From: Pagrus major
Lineage: Eukaryota; Chordata; Actinopteri; Spariformes; Sparidae
Direction of reading: 5' to 3'
DNA: 64,000 bases
Assembly (NCBI RefSeq): GCF_040436345.1
Contig: NC_133221.1
Coordinates: 1,683,906-1,747,905 of the forward strand
Position numbers and translations under genes: made by a program. Shown here piece after piece: positions 25,053 through 36,830 of the stretch. The notes below the pieces were generated by a model, which saw nothing but the letters and a program-made list of their open reading frames with translations, was not told where the DNA came from and did no database searches. How positions within the stretch are numbered: position 1 is the first letter of the stretch; each line of letters opens with the position of its first letter.

Positions 25053-28000
25053 TTAAAGCTCGTCCTTCTTCTTCTTCTTTGTCTCCTCCTCCTTGTGGAA
25101 GACCTTTCCATCCGACTGCTTCCTCCAGCTCAGTTTGACGTCTCCATCCACCCCCTGGTCCTTCAGCCTCTGTTTGAACTGATAAAACCTCCTCAGCATC
25201 ATCACTCACATAGAGATATTACATTCTGCACTGTTCTTTATATTTTCCTCTATTTCAGGAGCGTTCTGCATCACATTTATATATTCACATGTTTTGTTCC
25301 CTAAGATGGCGTCGCCCTGTTGGCCTGCTGTCCTTTCTGACTTTCTCCTCCTCTTTCTTCTGTTGTAAAGGCTCTGGCTTTTCTAAAACTGATAGTAAAG
25401 TTTGTGCTGAGCGTCGACTCTTAACGAGTCACAGTTGTGCCTCAGTCAGGCCTGCAGAGTGGCACGACTACGCTCTTTAATCCTGCACATATGTACGTGC
25501 ACAGCTTCCTACACAATGCTCAGGTCATGTCATGTTTATCTGTTTCCTACCTCTTCACACTGTTTCTTGTTCTGCTGAGTTTTCCCTCGGGGGATCAACA
25601 AAGTCTGATTTTATTTGAATTTGTTCTGTTTGTGTATAAAATTAGAAAGGTCCAACATGATTTACCTCCTTCAACATTTGTTCCAACACAGCAGGGTCGT
25701 TGAGATCCAGAGAGGAGTCCTTTCTCTCCAGACGCACTTTGATCACTTGCCTTGTAGTCGTAGGGACTGTGAAAAAAATATGTTCATATAAATATTGACT
25801 CATCAGTTTGAACAGTGACAGGGAACATGTGGCTCTGTCCTCCATCTGTAGCATCTGTTTGCTAACTTTACAGATAATTTCATGTCAATGATAAACATCA
25901 GGAGTGTTTACATTTTATTTTCTGTCCATAACTTCATGTTTTGTGTTGTTTTTGTTACATTATCATTGAGGACATTTGATGCTAAATTAAACCAAAATCC
26001 AAATATAAATACAAGTTGAATAAAGAGTTAACACTCACGTGGGCTGTAGCAAACGAACGGTCTCTTCTGGCCACAGGGAACGTCCCACCATTTTCCATCT
26101 CTGCCCAAGTTTGCCACCACACAAACCTCGCTCCCACCATCAGGTTCACCTTGATCCCAGTACCTAAATGAGGAGTTACTTCCATCCGACCACTTCCAGG
26201 AGTCTCTGAAAAGGCCGATCCAGACTATTCCACCTGAAGGTACCAAGTCCTTTACCTCCTGGTTCTCTGCTGTGTTCCTCACACTGGCCAGGTCTGTGTG
26301 GTGATCTCTGCAGTAGCTCTGGGCCTCAGTCCAGGTCATGGGAGTCTCGATGAGGACAAACGTCACCTTCAGCCCTGAAAACAGAGCACAGTGCTGTGCA
26401 GAGGTACTATAACATACAGTTTACCATCCATGCCGTGTCTGTGGCAGTATTCACAGCATTATAAATCCACTGAATTAATGACTTTGTAAAATAAAAATGG
26501 AAGACATGATCATCTTAATAAATGTTACTGAGTATTTCTTCAGTCTCTCCCCATTAATAATCACATCCTTAAAATCTACATCTAATAGATTGACACATTA
26601 TTTTTTCTACATGTGAATATTTCCTCAGATTTCTGAAACACAAACATACGGGCCCCTCTGAAGGGTCACCAGATACATCTGAGGGCTCGTCAGATGGTTG
26701 ATGGGAGAGGAAAGAAAAGAAAAAAGTTCTGATGCACAAATCTGTCTTCAGTTTTTCTTTTCTTTAACTTTCCTCCAATATTTGCTTTCACATAAAACAT
26801 TGGATCATCTGACTTCTTTGGACGTCACCATGTGAGAAGTTTAGTGGGGAAATGTTTCTTTGGTGGAACTAACAACACATGAACATGTGAAACATGACAA
26901 GAAGCTCCAGTAGACAGAGCTTTGTGTCAGAGGTCACCAGCAGAAAGAAACAAGAAGGTTGGGAACTAGTTCAATATATAACAATGTGTTGTATTTTATA
27001 AGCTTCTCATATGTTTTTTAATGTTTATATTCATCTGAACAGTAACAAGTAACTACAGCTGTTGAGTAAATGAAGTCAAATCAAGAATACATCATTTTCC
27101 CTCTGAGATCCAGTGGAGTTATAAAGTTACACAGTAAATAAAGTAGCGTAGTAATAGAGTACATGTACTCAGTTGCTTTCATGTGGGGTGTGGAGCCAGA
27201 TCTGCCTTTTATTATCTGAAACAGCTAAATTGCGGCCACGTCTCCGTCTGAGTGACTCAGAGACTGCAGCATGTTTTTAAATCCAGCAGGATGGACTATT
27301 ACAATGCTCTTCTATCTGCTCCACCCAAACAAGTCATTCATCACTGACAAGCTTCTTTTTCTCATTCTCACCTGCATCGCTGTCAAATCATCAATATTAA
27401 TTGCTGCCTTATTGGCGTGTAAGTCGTCTGTAAAGCTCTTTGAATTGTACTAACTTTGATGGAAGGTGCTGTAAATAAAGTTTGACTGACTGATCCTGTA
27501 TCGGCCCAAATAATGAGGGAGAGCTCAAGAACCTGAACTGGTGTGTTTTAAACTTCACTGAATGTTCTCACCTCTGACATCCATGCAGACCGGCCAAAAG
27601 CTTCTTTTACAAACATTGTCGCCCCATCGTCCATCACCAAACATCTGTGCGCAGTGCTCTCTATTTTTATAGTTGTTTGGTTCTCCAGTCCACCACTGTC
27701 TGAACTCAGTCTCCCCGTCTTTGTAGAAACTGGTGTGTGACAGTGACCACCTCCAGCTGTTCACGTCTTCATACAGCCCGATCCAGACACCCTGAAAGCA
27801 ATATTTTAATATATCTTTCTTTAGCCTCACATTTATTACACGGCAACACAATATACACTCAAAAGTTAATCTGAGGCTTCAGCAGTCTGAGTGACACAGA
27901 TCCAGTTCATATCCTCCAAAGTGACAGGCTTTCTAATACAACATTCCCTCCTTTTGTTTCCATCCACTGCAGCTCAACAGGGACACTCAGTCTGGTGAAA

Positions 28001-31000
28001 CACAACGAGGGAGTTTTATATTAAAAACACTTCACAGCCCGATTCTAAAAGAGTTGGGACGCTGTGTAGAATAAAGACACAATGCAAACATTTGCAAAGA
28101 ACTGACTTCAGTCCTGCTGCTCCTGAGCTCATGTAGTAAAATCATTTATACAATCATGTGTTTGACGACCTCGCCCCATCCTTGCTTGTGAACGACTGAG
28201 CCTTTGGAGGACGCCCCTTTCATACCCGATTATGATACGATCACCTGTTACTGATGAACCTGTTCACCTGTGGAAGCTTCCAACACGACAACTTTCAGGC
28301 TTTTGTTGCCCCGTCACAATTTGTTTGAAACGCGTCGCTTCAGAATAGACATATATTTACACAAATCAGTGAAGCTGAACATGAAATAAATAAATTGTCT
28401 TTGTACTGTTTTAAATTGAGTTTATGTCAAAAAGGATCAGCAAATTATCACATTCCCTGATTCTGTTTAATTTGTATTTTACACAACGTCCCAACTTCTT
28501 TGGAAAGAGCGTTGTATACATATATAGACATATGTAGACATATAGTCTATGAGTACATTTCATATTGTAAACAAATAAATATGAGGCATTTTCTAGAGGT
28601 AGAGGTAGGAGTAGTTTAGATTCAAGCTGCACCTTAATCAGACACCAGATTAAAGTGCTGCTTACAATGTCCTTCTGAGAAGTAGTGGAGTAGAAGTACA
28701 GAGTGGCAGTAAATGGAAATACTCAAGTACAAGTACAGTACCTCAAAATGTTACTTCAAAATGTATCTACTGACTTTACACCAATGTGGAAGTGCAAAAC
28801 TTTCAACCTGCGTGTCATTTACATGTTTGTCAAAAATGGCTTTGAGATTAAAGAAAGACATCAGTGAACTCACATTGGACACTTTGCTTTTATCTGCGGT
28901 GTCGTTCAGGATCCTCATTTCCTCCATGTTGTCTATAGTTGCCAGGTCAGTATATTTCTCTCTGCAGTACCTCTGAGCTTCAGTCATGTTCTTCAGGTCA
29001 GAAACAACATGGTACTGACGAGGGACATGTGATGAGACAGCACTCAGCCCTGTAGAGACAGACATGCATACTGGTGACATTTGGGTGAAACATGACTTCT
29101 ATGAATCATCTGGACTTTGTCACGTTGCATTTCAGTGTATTCAGGTGTGTCGTTGTCTCTGTCAGTAAAATCAGCTGTGGAATGTAACAAAGTCATTTAC
29201 TTAAGTACTGTACTTAAACTAGTGACAGGGTTGGGGGTGTCTGTTGACACTTTAAGGACAATTTGCAGTATTTCTGTTTATGTAACTTTATATTTCTACT
29301 CCATTACATTTCACTGTAATATCAGACTTTTACTGCAGTACATTTAATTGTTATTCAGGTGAAGATTTTAGTCTAAAGACACATGACAACCTGAAATACA
29401 ATAAAATACATAGTTATATATTACACCAGTGGTTCTCTGGGACGTCCCAGTAACTCAAGTGGTAGAGCATGCGTCTCATGCACAGAGGCTGATCATTAAA
29501 GGGGCACTACGTAGTTTTGGAGAAGAAACTCAAACTCAGAATTTTAATATTTACAATATTAATGAGGTAATAATACAAACTCAGAAATATTTATCTTTTC
29601 CATCAGTGAATAAACAAGCTGGTCTCAGAGGAGAATAAGGTCCCAGAACACTGTTTGAAGCTAGAGAGGTGGCAGGGTCCGCCACATATAAACAAAGTAA
29701 AACAGTATAAACTGTGTTGTCCCAACCCTCCAGGCGCCAGAGTTTATTTAGGAAAATATTCCGTTTGGATTTTAAGATTTCAAAAGGCTGTAGCTTGGAA
29801 GTGGTGAGAGATAAATCCATAGTGTAAATGAGAAAAATATTCATAATGACCTAAAGTTTGTGATGGGAGTAAATTTAATCATCTAATTTGCATATTGTGA
29901 CGTCACCAGGTGACTGAAAGTAACTTTCAGTAAAACTGATTTTTGAACATATTTACACAGAAAAAAAATATTTATATTGTCATCTCATCCTCAAAATAAA
30001 GGAACAGGAGTTTGATTGGAGTAAATTTACTAATATAATTCGTATGTCACCAGGTAAAATTCAGTAAAACAGAATTCTGAACATATTTACACAGTAGATT
30101 TGTTTTCATTTCATTTCATTTTTTCATAGATTTTTTTCATCCTCTCATCCTCAGAGTAAATGAACAGGAATCTGATAGGAGTAAATTTCCTAATCTAACT
30201 TGTAAAAAGAAAAGAAAACTCTGGCAGTGATCAGCGTGTGTTGCTTGTGTGACAGTGTGCGCAGCTGCAGCATCGTCATCAGAGGGCAAATCGTCCCCTT
30301 CTGAATCGCGATCAGCAAAGATCTGTGCAAGCACCTCATCCGCACTGTAAAGTCTTTTGGGCATTTTGTTTTTTATTACAAAAGTCGCTGTCTGTCTCTC
30401 GATCTGTCCAGCACACTTCTGCCACCGCTCCGCGGCTCTCTCCTCTCCCACTCTGCCGTTTAGCCGCTGCCGCTCCGACAGCCGGTGTCGGGTTTCAAAC
30501 TTTTTTTTCTCAGGTATTTTGCATAGAAACACACCCACAACTGACGTCAGGATTGAAGCTGAGTCTAGTGGCCATCTAGTGGTAGCAAGCAAGTAACAGC
30601 ACAAGGCAGCAGATTTAAAGATATGGGCTGTTTTAATGAGCAATGTTGCCTGTCGCAATAATGCGACTTTGTTTATTCAGTCATGAAAACAAAGTTTGAT
30701 TATTTAGTTTGTTTAGGCAGAAAAAAATCAGCCAATGAAGATCTTTCTCTGCTCATTAACATTTAATCACTAAAACTACAGAATGCTCCTTTAATGGATT
30801 CTGATACTTTAAGTCCATTGATCTGATAATACTTCCTATTACTAAAGATCCCGTCCCAAAGTTTTGGCTCGTCGGTGTATAAACTGTGTGTGTGTATAAA
30901 TATATATACTTTATATATATATATTAATGAGTGCAGGTACAGAGTCTGACTACATTTTGATTGAATCATCCCTAATTGCATTTTTAAGAATAAATGAGAG

Positions 31001-31461
31001 CTGTGATTGGTTCCTGCTTTATTCAGACAGATCCCAGTTTATTGTTTTTTGTTTTAAAAGTCAGTTCAGCGTCGAGAAATATTGAGGAACTCAGTGATGG
31101 TTTGTAAACGGCACACACCAAAGCTGGACTGGAAAAAATAGAAAGCTAAAGACTGTAAGAGCTGCAGCCTGACCACAAAATATTTCAGGGTAAAAGAAAT
31201 CAAATTCAGAGGATTCAGTTTGCATTAGTCTGTGCGTCAACCAAAGGAGAAGGATTATATAAATGTGGGACATCATTTTTAATTCATTAGACATTTTAAT
31301 TTATTTTATTAATTTAATTTATTAGACATTTTTAATTTAGACTTCTGATGACAGTTTTGTCCCCACAAGGTTTTGTGCTGTAATAAAAGAATATAAACAT
31401 CTATAAAACAAATAAACTACTGACCTGATGCAGCCATGATGAGCAGCAGGACTGCGTCCAT
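25053..31461 (-). CDS. lectin A: secretory two-domain C-type lectin ending in KDEL
   Basis: Six exons join in phase to 331 codons: 31461-31425, 29049-28874, 27791-27572, 26374-26039, 25766-25666 and 25178-25053 (stop TAA), all GT-AG. Exon 1 encodes a signal peptide (MDAVLLLIMAAS, continuing into exon 2). C-type lectin domain 1 spans about residues 25-141, with the conserved cysteines, WIGL, an EPN sugar-binding triplet and WGDN in place of WND. Domain 2 (about 148-254) has WTEAQSYC, WIGLFRDSWKWSDGS, EPD and WWDVPC. The tail (257-331) is charged and ends in five Lys then DEL, so the C-terminus is KDEL, the classical ER-retrieval signal. Fish proteins of this architecture are often labelled macrophage mannose receptor-like or L-selectin-like. 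No transmembrane segment is seen. Introns carry SINE, piggyBac, L2-type and MITE insertions. Inference: an ER-resident glycan-binding protein. Confidence 0.88.
27268..27498 (+). mobile_element. L2-type LINE 3' fragment (lectin A intron 3)
   Basis: On the plus strand a frame reads DYYNALLSAPPKQ, resembling the LDYCNALL motif near the end of the L2/Rex-type reverse transcriptase. It ends in 'aataaagtttgactgactga', a typical LINE tail. It is shared by lectins A, B and E, so it predates their duplication. Confidence 0.55.
28028..28515. mobile_element. MITE-like element (lectin A intron 2)
   Basis: The ends form inverted repeats around 'agagttgggacgctgtgtag' (left) and 'agaagttgggacgttgtgta' (right, reverse complement). 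It is about 490 bp with no coding capacity, and is present at the same place in lectins B and E. The DNA transposon superfamily is not assigned. Confidence 0.6.
29445..29493 (+). mobile_element. truncated tRNA-derived SINE head
   Basis: 'taactcaagtggtagagcat' is a degenerate tRNA A-box region like that of the full SINE at 32031. It is cut off by the adjacent piggyBac element and duplicated at about 41558-41606. Confidence 0.5.
29500..30790 (-). mobile_element. internally deleted piggyBac element (lectin A intron 1)
   Basis: About 1.29 kb bounded by TTAA (29496-29499 and 30791-30794), with the inverted ends described for the MITE at 24683. A minus-strand frame from 30364 begins MPKRLYSADEVLAQIF and continues into an acidic serine-rich stretch. 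That is the usual look of the N-terminus of vertebrate piggyBac-derived transposases. The frame stops after about 75 codons and no catalytic domain follows, so the element is non-autonomous. It is absent from intron 1 of lectin E. Confidence 0.7.
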
Positions 31462-32030
31462 CTTCGTCGGCTCTCTGTTCGTTCTGATGTGAGACGTCAG
31501 ACTTGTGGCTGTTGATGTAGCTCATTAAAGCTGACACTGCTTCAATACGTTACTGTCCACCTGTGACACATTATTCCTCCGAAATAGATTTGCATACTTC
31601 ATTTGGCTACCAAGGTGTTGATGACAAGGAAAACAGACGAGAACAACACATTTACAGTAAACAGTGTTGAACATACTATTGTTCATTCAAGACTGGGTCA
31701 AAACAAGTTCTGAATGCAGAACAGAGGTAGAAGTGACAAGCAGCATACAACATCAGCACACAGTGTATTCTTAAACTGTAGTTGGACACTGGAGAAAGAG
31801 CTGCTCAGGTCCTTTGCTTTAGTAAAAGTACTAACACCACATGGTGAGAATACTCCATTACAAGTAAAAGTCCTGAATTCCAAAACTAACGTGAGTAAAA
31901 GTATATAAATATTATCAGCAGGATCTTTCAGTGTAAAAAGTACTCAGTGTGCCATCAAATGTTTCCTGTCAGTGTTTTTCTATTTTATCTGACCATCACA
32001 ACATTATGATTGAAAAGACCTCCCACCTGG

Positions 32031-32228
32031 TGGGTGTCCTGGTAGCTCAGTCGGTAGAGCTCGCGTCCCACTTACAGAGGCCTTGTCCTCGCTGCAGCAG
32101 CCCAGGGTTCCAGTCCGACCTGCTGCCCTTTGCTGCGTGTCATCCCCCCCCTCTCTCATCAGGCTTCCTGTCACCTCTCCTCCCCTGTCCTGTGAAACAA
32201 GGCCAAAAATCACATTAAAAACAACTGT
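32031..32228 (+). mobile_element. tRNA-derived SINE
   Basis: Starts 'ggtagctcagtcggtagagc' (A box) with 'gggttccagtccgacc' (B-box-like) about 45 bases later. A 'ctgctgccctttgctgcgtg' body and a pyrimidine-rich tail follow, the usual form of a widespread teleost SINE. The tRNA fold is degenerate, so it is not called a tRNA gene. Duplicated at 45865-46062. Confidence 0.75.
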
Positions 32229-32258
32229 GGCTGATCTCTGAGAGGTCTCTTATTTTAA

Positions 32259-32475
32259 AGGGGCACTATGTAGATTTGGAGAAGAAATTCAAACTCAGAA
32301 TATTAATATTTACAATATTAATGAGGTAATAATACAAACTCAGAAACATTTATCTTTTCCATCAGTGAATAAACAAGCTGGTCTCAGAGGAGAATAAGGT
32401 CCCAGAACACTGTTTGAAGCTAGAGAGGTGGCAGGGTCCGCCACATATAAACAAAGTAAAACAGTATAAAACAGC
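32259..32475. mobile_element. piggyBac element, one-ended fragment
   Basis: Begins at TTAA (32255-32258) with the 'aggggcactatgtag' end and ends abruptly at 'aacagtataaaacagcagag'. The duplicate is at 46093-46306. Confidence 0.6.
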
Positions 32476-32497
32476 AGAGGGAGGGGCCCCACAAACA

Positions 32498-32499
<2 letters not shown>

Positions 32500-32525
<26 letters not shown>
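32500..32525. repeat. CA microsatellite
   Basis: A short (CA)n. Paralogous positions at 44375-44421 and 46331-46583 carry longer versions. Confidence 0.9.
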
Positions 32526-32530
<5 letters not shown>

Positions 32531-33329
32531 AGAGGAACTGTAGACCAGAATAGACGAGATGATCAGATATGATTTTCATACACTGAGGTACGTGTCAGGC
32601 AGCAGGTCTAACAGGTGTCAGGTGACCAGGCCGCTGTACCATCTTCTCTCACACCATGTTTAACACGTATAGAAATCTGACCAACGACAGGCAGAAATCC
32701 ACATTACTTCTGTGGACAAACCACCAGAATAAAGAGAGTTTCAACCTGAGATTGTTGAAACGTCACATTTCTGTGTGTTCAGGTGTCGTTATAGGAAAAT
32801 CAGAGGTGGAATGAAAAACAGTTGCGTAAAGAACAGTTTTGAGTATTTTCTGATTGTTTTTGACATTTCACACTTCAGTGTCGTACTTTTACTGCAGCAC
32901 ATCTCCTTAAAAAACGCCTGAGGGCCTCCTGTGTGTGAGAGCAAGAGACATGATGCACATGAAGAGTCAAAGCTGACAGGGTTGTACACATTGTGTACTT
33001 ACTCAAAAGGCTGTGTGGCCCTTTGACCTCCTGAACAATGAACAAGACATCACCCACACAGCCTCATAAACAACTGGAGAACAAGCACAACTAGCAAAGT
33101 CATGATCTTGTTTCAAAGAGACCACAGAGCCGCATTTAGCTCAGCAGGGAAACACAAGAGAGGAGCAAATGGTCACTAAGTGTCTGAAGCCAGCGCTGCT
33201 CGCTAACGCAGCCGCTGTGACCTGGATCTATACACACACACTGATGTTATAACGCAGCTGCACAACTACACACGCTGTGATAACAAGTCAGCAAGCTCCC
33301 TAAATAATGTCCCCGACATAACTTCATCA

Positions 33330-34195
33330 TGTTTGCTCCAGGCAGACAGGCGCAGTCCATTCACAGCCTCTTACCGCAGCTTCCGCTCTCCCTCCGCTGT
33401 CGCCGCCAGCGCCGTCATCTCTCTCTCGCCTCGGCCTCGCCTCGTCCCCCTCACGGTCACCTCCATCATCATCGGCCGCCAGTGCTGCCACAGGTGCGGA
33501 GGCTGCTCCACCTGTCCCACAACTTACTTTTAACCTGGATACCGGACAGACACTCACTCCGGAGACACCCAGCGGCGTCTCTTCCTCAGTGTCCCGCAGT
33601 GTCGGCAGCAGCAGGACGGTCAGCCGCCTCCCGGAACCTCGCGCTGCGCTGGAGGCTGAATGGGTCGGTCCAGCCTTCGGAGCGTTTCCTGGCTGCGTCA
33701 CCAGGTGTTCATGCAGTAAAGTCTGTTCTGGTCCAAATCTATCAAACGTCTACATTTATTTGTGTGTGTTCAATGTGTCAAATCTAAACTGAATGATCAA
33801 CATTACAAAATAAACATTAACCCATCGGTGAATAACAACTATATTTACCATCGCATTACCAGCGTCACGTATTTTAACTGAAAGTTAAAATTTGGAGGTT
33901 TTATAGTCCCTTGAAGTTCAACACATCTGGCGTCGGATGTTCAAAAGAGTAAAAACCGAGTATAAACCCAAGACTCACACTTGAATGTCGTGTCTGCGCC
34001 ACTTGATGTCGCCATTTTCTCTTTCTTTCCCGCTTCTGTTTCGGGACTGAGCGGCGGCGCGCAAAGGATCTTGGGATATGTGAGGTCGCGAAGGACAGTA
34101 GCGCTGCGTCCTCCAGAAAGAGGGAATCACCCCTCGCGCGGCGTTGTGACGTAACTGGCCTTCAAACGCGCCCTTCGAAGGCCGCAACACAGTTT
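33330..34195 (-). promoter_or_regulatory. GC-rich, CpG-rich block; possible promoter and first exon
   Basis: Base composition jumps to GC- and CpG-rich compared with the AT-rich flanks. On the minus strand an ATG at 34015 lies in a good context (GAAAATGGCG). It reads MATSSGADTTFK and reaches a GTGAGT donor-like site at 33978. A second candidate ATG (MTALAATAEGERKLR) meets a GTAAGA site near 33375. I recognise neither product and found no following exon. The block is duplicated almost unchanged at 47390-48186. It could be a real promoter with noncoding or short first exons, or an old CpG island. Confidence 0.3.
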
Positions 34196-34196
34196 C

Positions 34197-35683
34197 TCCG
34201 CGCTGACTTCATGATGTTAGTGAATATTATGATTTAAAAAGACTGATTTCATGTAGCACACTTATTCTGATTGCTAATGAGTTCTGTATTGTGCAGAAAT
34301 ATTTTAATAAGGTAACGTCTTTTTTTTCCCAATAGCTTCCGTGTCATGTGACCCAGTGACTCCAGACCGATGCCGGATTGTATCACTACATGTGACAAAT
34401 GAGACTCATCTGTTTCTATTATATTTTAATGCTTCTTTTATTCTATATGAACATTTATTATGTAAATTCAGCAGTTTTTTCCAATAGCTTCCGTGTCATG
34501 TGACCCAGGTACTGAAACCATTACCATTTTACTAAAGAGGACAAATGGGACTGTTGCTCTTCTCAGCACATTTCAGAGGAACTCAGACGCTTGTCTTTGT
34601 CGGGGGATGTGGTTTCTGAGCCACCACTCTTTGTTTCCAACAATCACGGAGATCTCTGTTACGTTGCATCACGTCCATTTATTTTTGTAATGCACCGCGT
34701 TCAGTATCATAAACATAAACTTTCTCCTTACACAGTAACAAAAAGCTTGCGTGGGTGTGTGTGTGGTCATAAGACATCACCGAGCCATGATGTCACCATG
34801 ATGTCAACACCTGTCTGCAGCCATGTGTCACTCCCACCTGGCGACCACAGGTGCAGTACATATTAAAGGACAGCAGGGGGACACTTCAACATACACATAC
34901 ATAAATAATATCAGAACAATCAAGTAAATACTCTTACACCCATCAAAGTAATTAATCGGACAATAACATCATAATAGTGAAACAGAATATGGCTCTAACA
35001 GGGACACACCTCTTTATGAAACTTTAATGCTCCTTTATTTTATAGGAATGTTTATTGTGAAAATTCAGCAGTTTCTTCCAATAGTTTCTATATGACGTCA
35101 CCCAGGTCCTCCAGACCGATGCCGGATTATATTACTGAGTGGGACAAATAAGACACATCTGTTTGTTTTGTTATTTACCTGCTTCTTCTGTTTTATATGA
35201 AGATTTATTATGAAAATTCAGCAATTTTTTCAATAGGGTCCCTGTTATGTGACCCAGGTGCCGAATTGTATCACTACACAGGCCACACCTCCTTTTATTG
35301 GATCACTGTATTAGTTGTGCATATGACAACAAGGAACTTGAAGAATAACTGTGGTTAACTGGTGGTAAATATTATGCCAATAAAAGTAAATACAGTAAAA
35401 GTTTGAGGTTATAATGCCCAGTGCAAACGTGTTGAGAGAAACAGAAGAATTACAGATAAAAACAAACATTTTCCTTTGTTTTGAGGGCAACGTACACTTT
35501 TGTGTTTAAAATTGAATCCACTGACCTTTGGACACCTTTGTAAAGTACGGAGCCCCCAAAGGATCATTGTGACCATGAGCCCCTCAGAGGGCTCAGGATC
35601 CAGATCCTTAACTCCAGTAAAAGTACTGTGACAAAACAAGTTAGAGTCAGACACTCTGACTCACTACTACTCCTCTTACTACC
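34197..35683. repeat. spacer between duplication units with a degenerate ~130-bp repeat
   Basis: No gene. A unit starting 'ttttttccaatagcttccgt' then 'gtcatgtgacccag' recurs at about 34320, 34475, 35068 and 35222 with decreasing similarity. The copies are separated by AT-rich DNA with 'tttattatgaaaattcagca' phrases. Confidence 0.6.
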
Positions 35684-36298
35684 AAGTTACATTCCACCTC
35701 TGCATCCTGTAAATCCAGAAGATTCATCAATGAACCCAATTTAATAACTGAAGAAATGATTGAGCTCAACTCATTATGAAATGTTCACTCATCATCACGT
35801 TCATAAAAACATCAACTGGATATTATTTTCATTTCATAATAGACTTTAAAAAAACTCAGAGTTGTTCTGACATTTTCTCAAACCACAGTTCTTTATTTAA
35901 TTTCACACTTTTTATAAGGACACACTTTATTTCACTCTGTCATTTCTCACATTTCATTGACAGTGGTGTTGTCACCGCCCCCGTCATCCATCAGCCAATC
36001 ACATGCGCCCGCCTCACTTCAACTAGCAAACTGAAGGAGTGCTAATTTAGCCAGTTAGCTCCTGTTAGCTGGAGCAACAACATCAGAGTCATTCTGAATC
36101 AACCAACTAGAGGCTGCTGCTGTAAATACACACAGATTGGCTCAACAGACTGAACGGTGAGGTGCTGAATATCACTCTGAAATGAACAAAGACTTTTCAT
36201 TTTAAAGACTCTTCAAACATTAAAGCTCATCTTTTTAATGTTTTCTTCACTGCAGTTTCCTCCAGTCAGTTCTTATCTCATCTAACCTGCAGTCATTT

Positions 36299-36498
36299 AT
36301 CTCATCACACAGTATTTTATCTCATCACACAGTATATTATCTCATCACACAGTAAATTATCTCATCACACAGTAAATTATCTCATCACACAGTATATTAT
36401 CTCATCACACAGTATATTATCTCATCACACAGTATATTATCTCATCACACAGTATATTATCTCATCACACAGTATATTATCTCATCACACAGTATTTT
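36299..36498. repeat. 20-bp minisatellite, 10 copies
   Basis: The duplicate of the array at 24211, expanded to ten copies, with 'agtatttt' and 'agtaaatt' variants. Confidence 0.95.
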
Positions 36499-36830
36499 AT
36501 CTCATCTATGTCAGGAAAGAGTGAATAAAGTCTGTTATAAGTTCCCACAGCCCAATGAGATCACTTCAAATGTCTTGTTATAATCGACCAACAGTCTGAA
36601 ACACAAAGATATTAAGTTTATGATCATATATGAGAAGAAAACATCAAATCCTCACATTGAAGAAGCTTGAACCAGAGAATATTTGGTACGTTTAGTTGAC
36701 AAATAACTGAAAGGATTAACTGATGATCAAAATAGTTCATGTGACTGATCAGTTCATCCACATGTTGCAGGTCTATTCTGACACATTACATGAGGACTTT
36801 GAGGAAAGACTCACACAAACTCAACATTAA

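Larger units (their letters stand above)
23613..34126. repeat. tandem segmental duplication, unit 1
   Basis: About 10.5 kb that reappears in the same orientation at 35684-48186 with only scattered substitutions and a few indels. It contains lectin gene A with all introns and the GC-rich block at its right end. Homology starts at 'aagttacattccacctctgc' and ends at 'cctccagaaagaggga'. Confidence 0.9.

Noticed and set aside
29449-29490. tRNA-like A box
   Set aside because: Truncated SINE head without a B box or a foldable tRNA body.
32040-32110. Possible tRNA gene (A and B boxes)
   Set aside because: The arms do not pair well, and the sequence continues into a known SINE-type body and recurs in the duplicate.
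33327-33787. Overlapping 124- and 152-codon frames on opposite strands, conserved in the duplicate at 47388-47848
   Set aside because: GC-rich sequence keeps frames open by composition, and the similarity between copies is explained by recent duplication. Neither matches a known domain. The block is kept only as a possible regulatory region.
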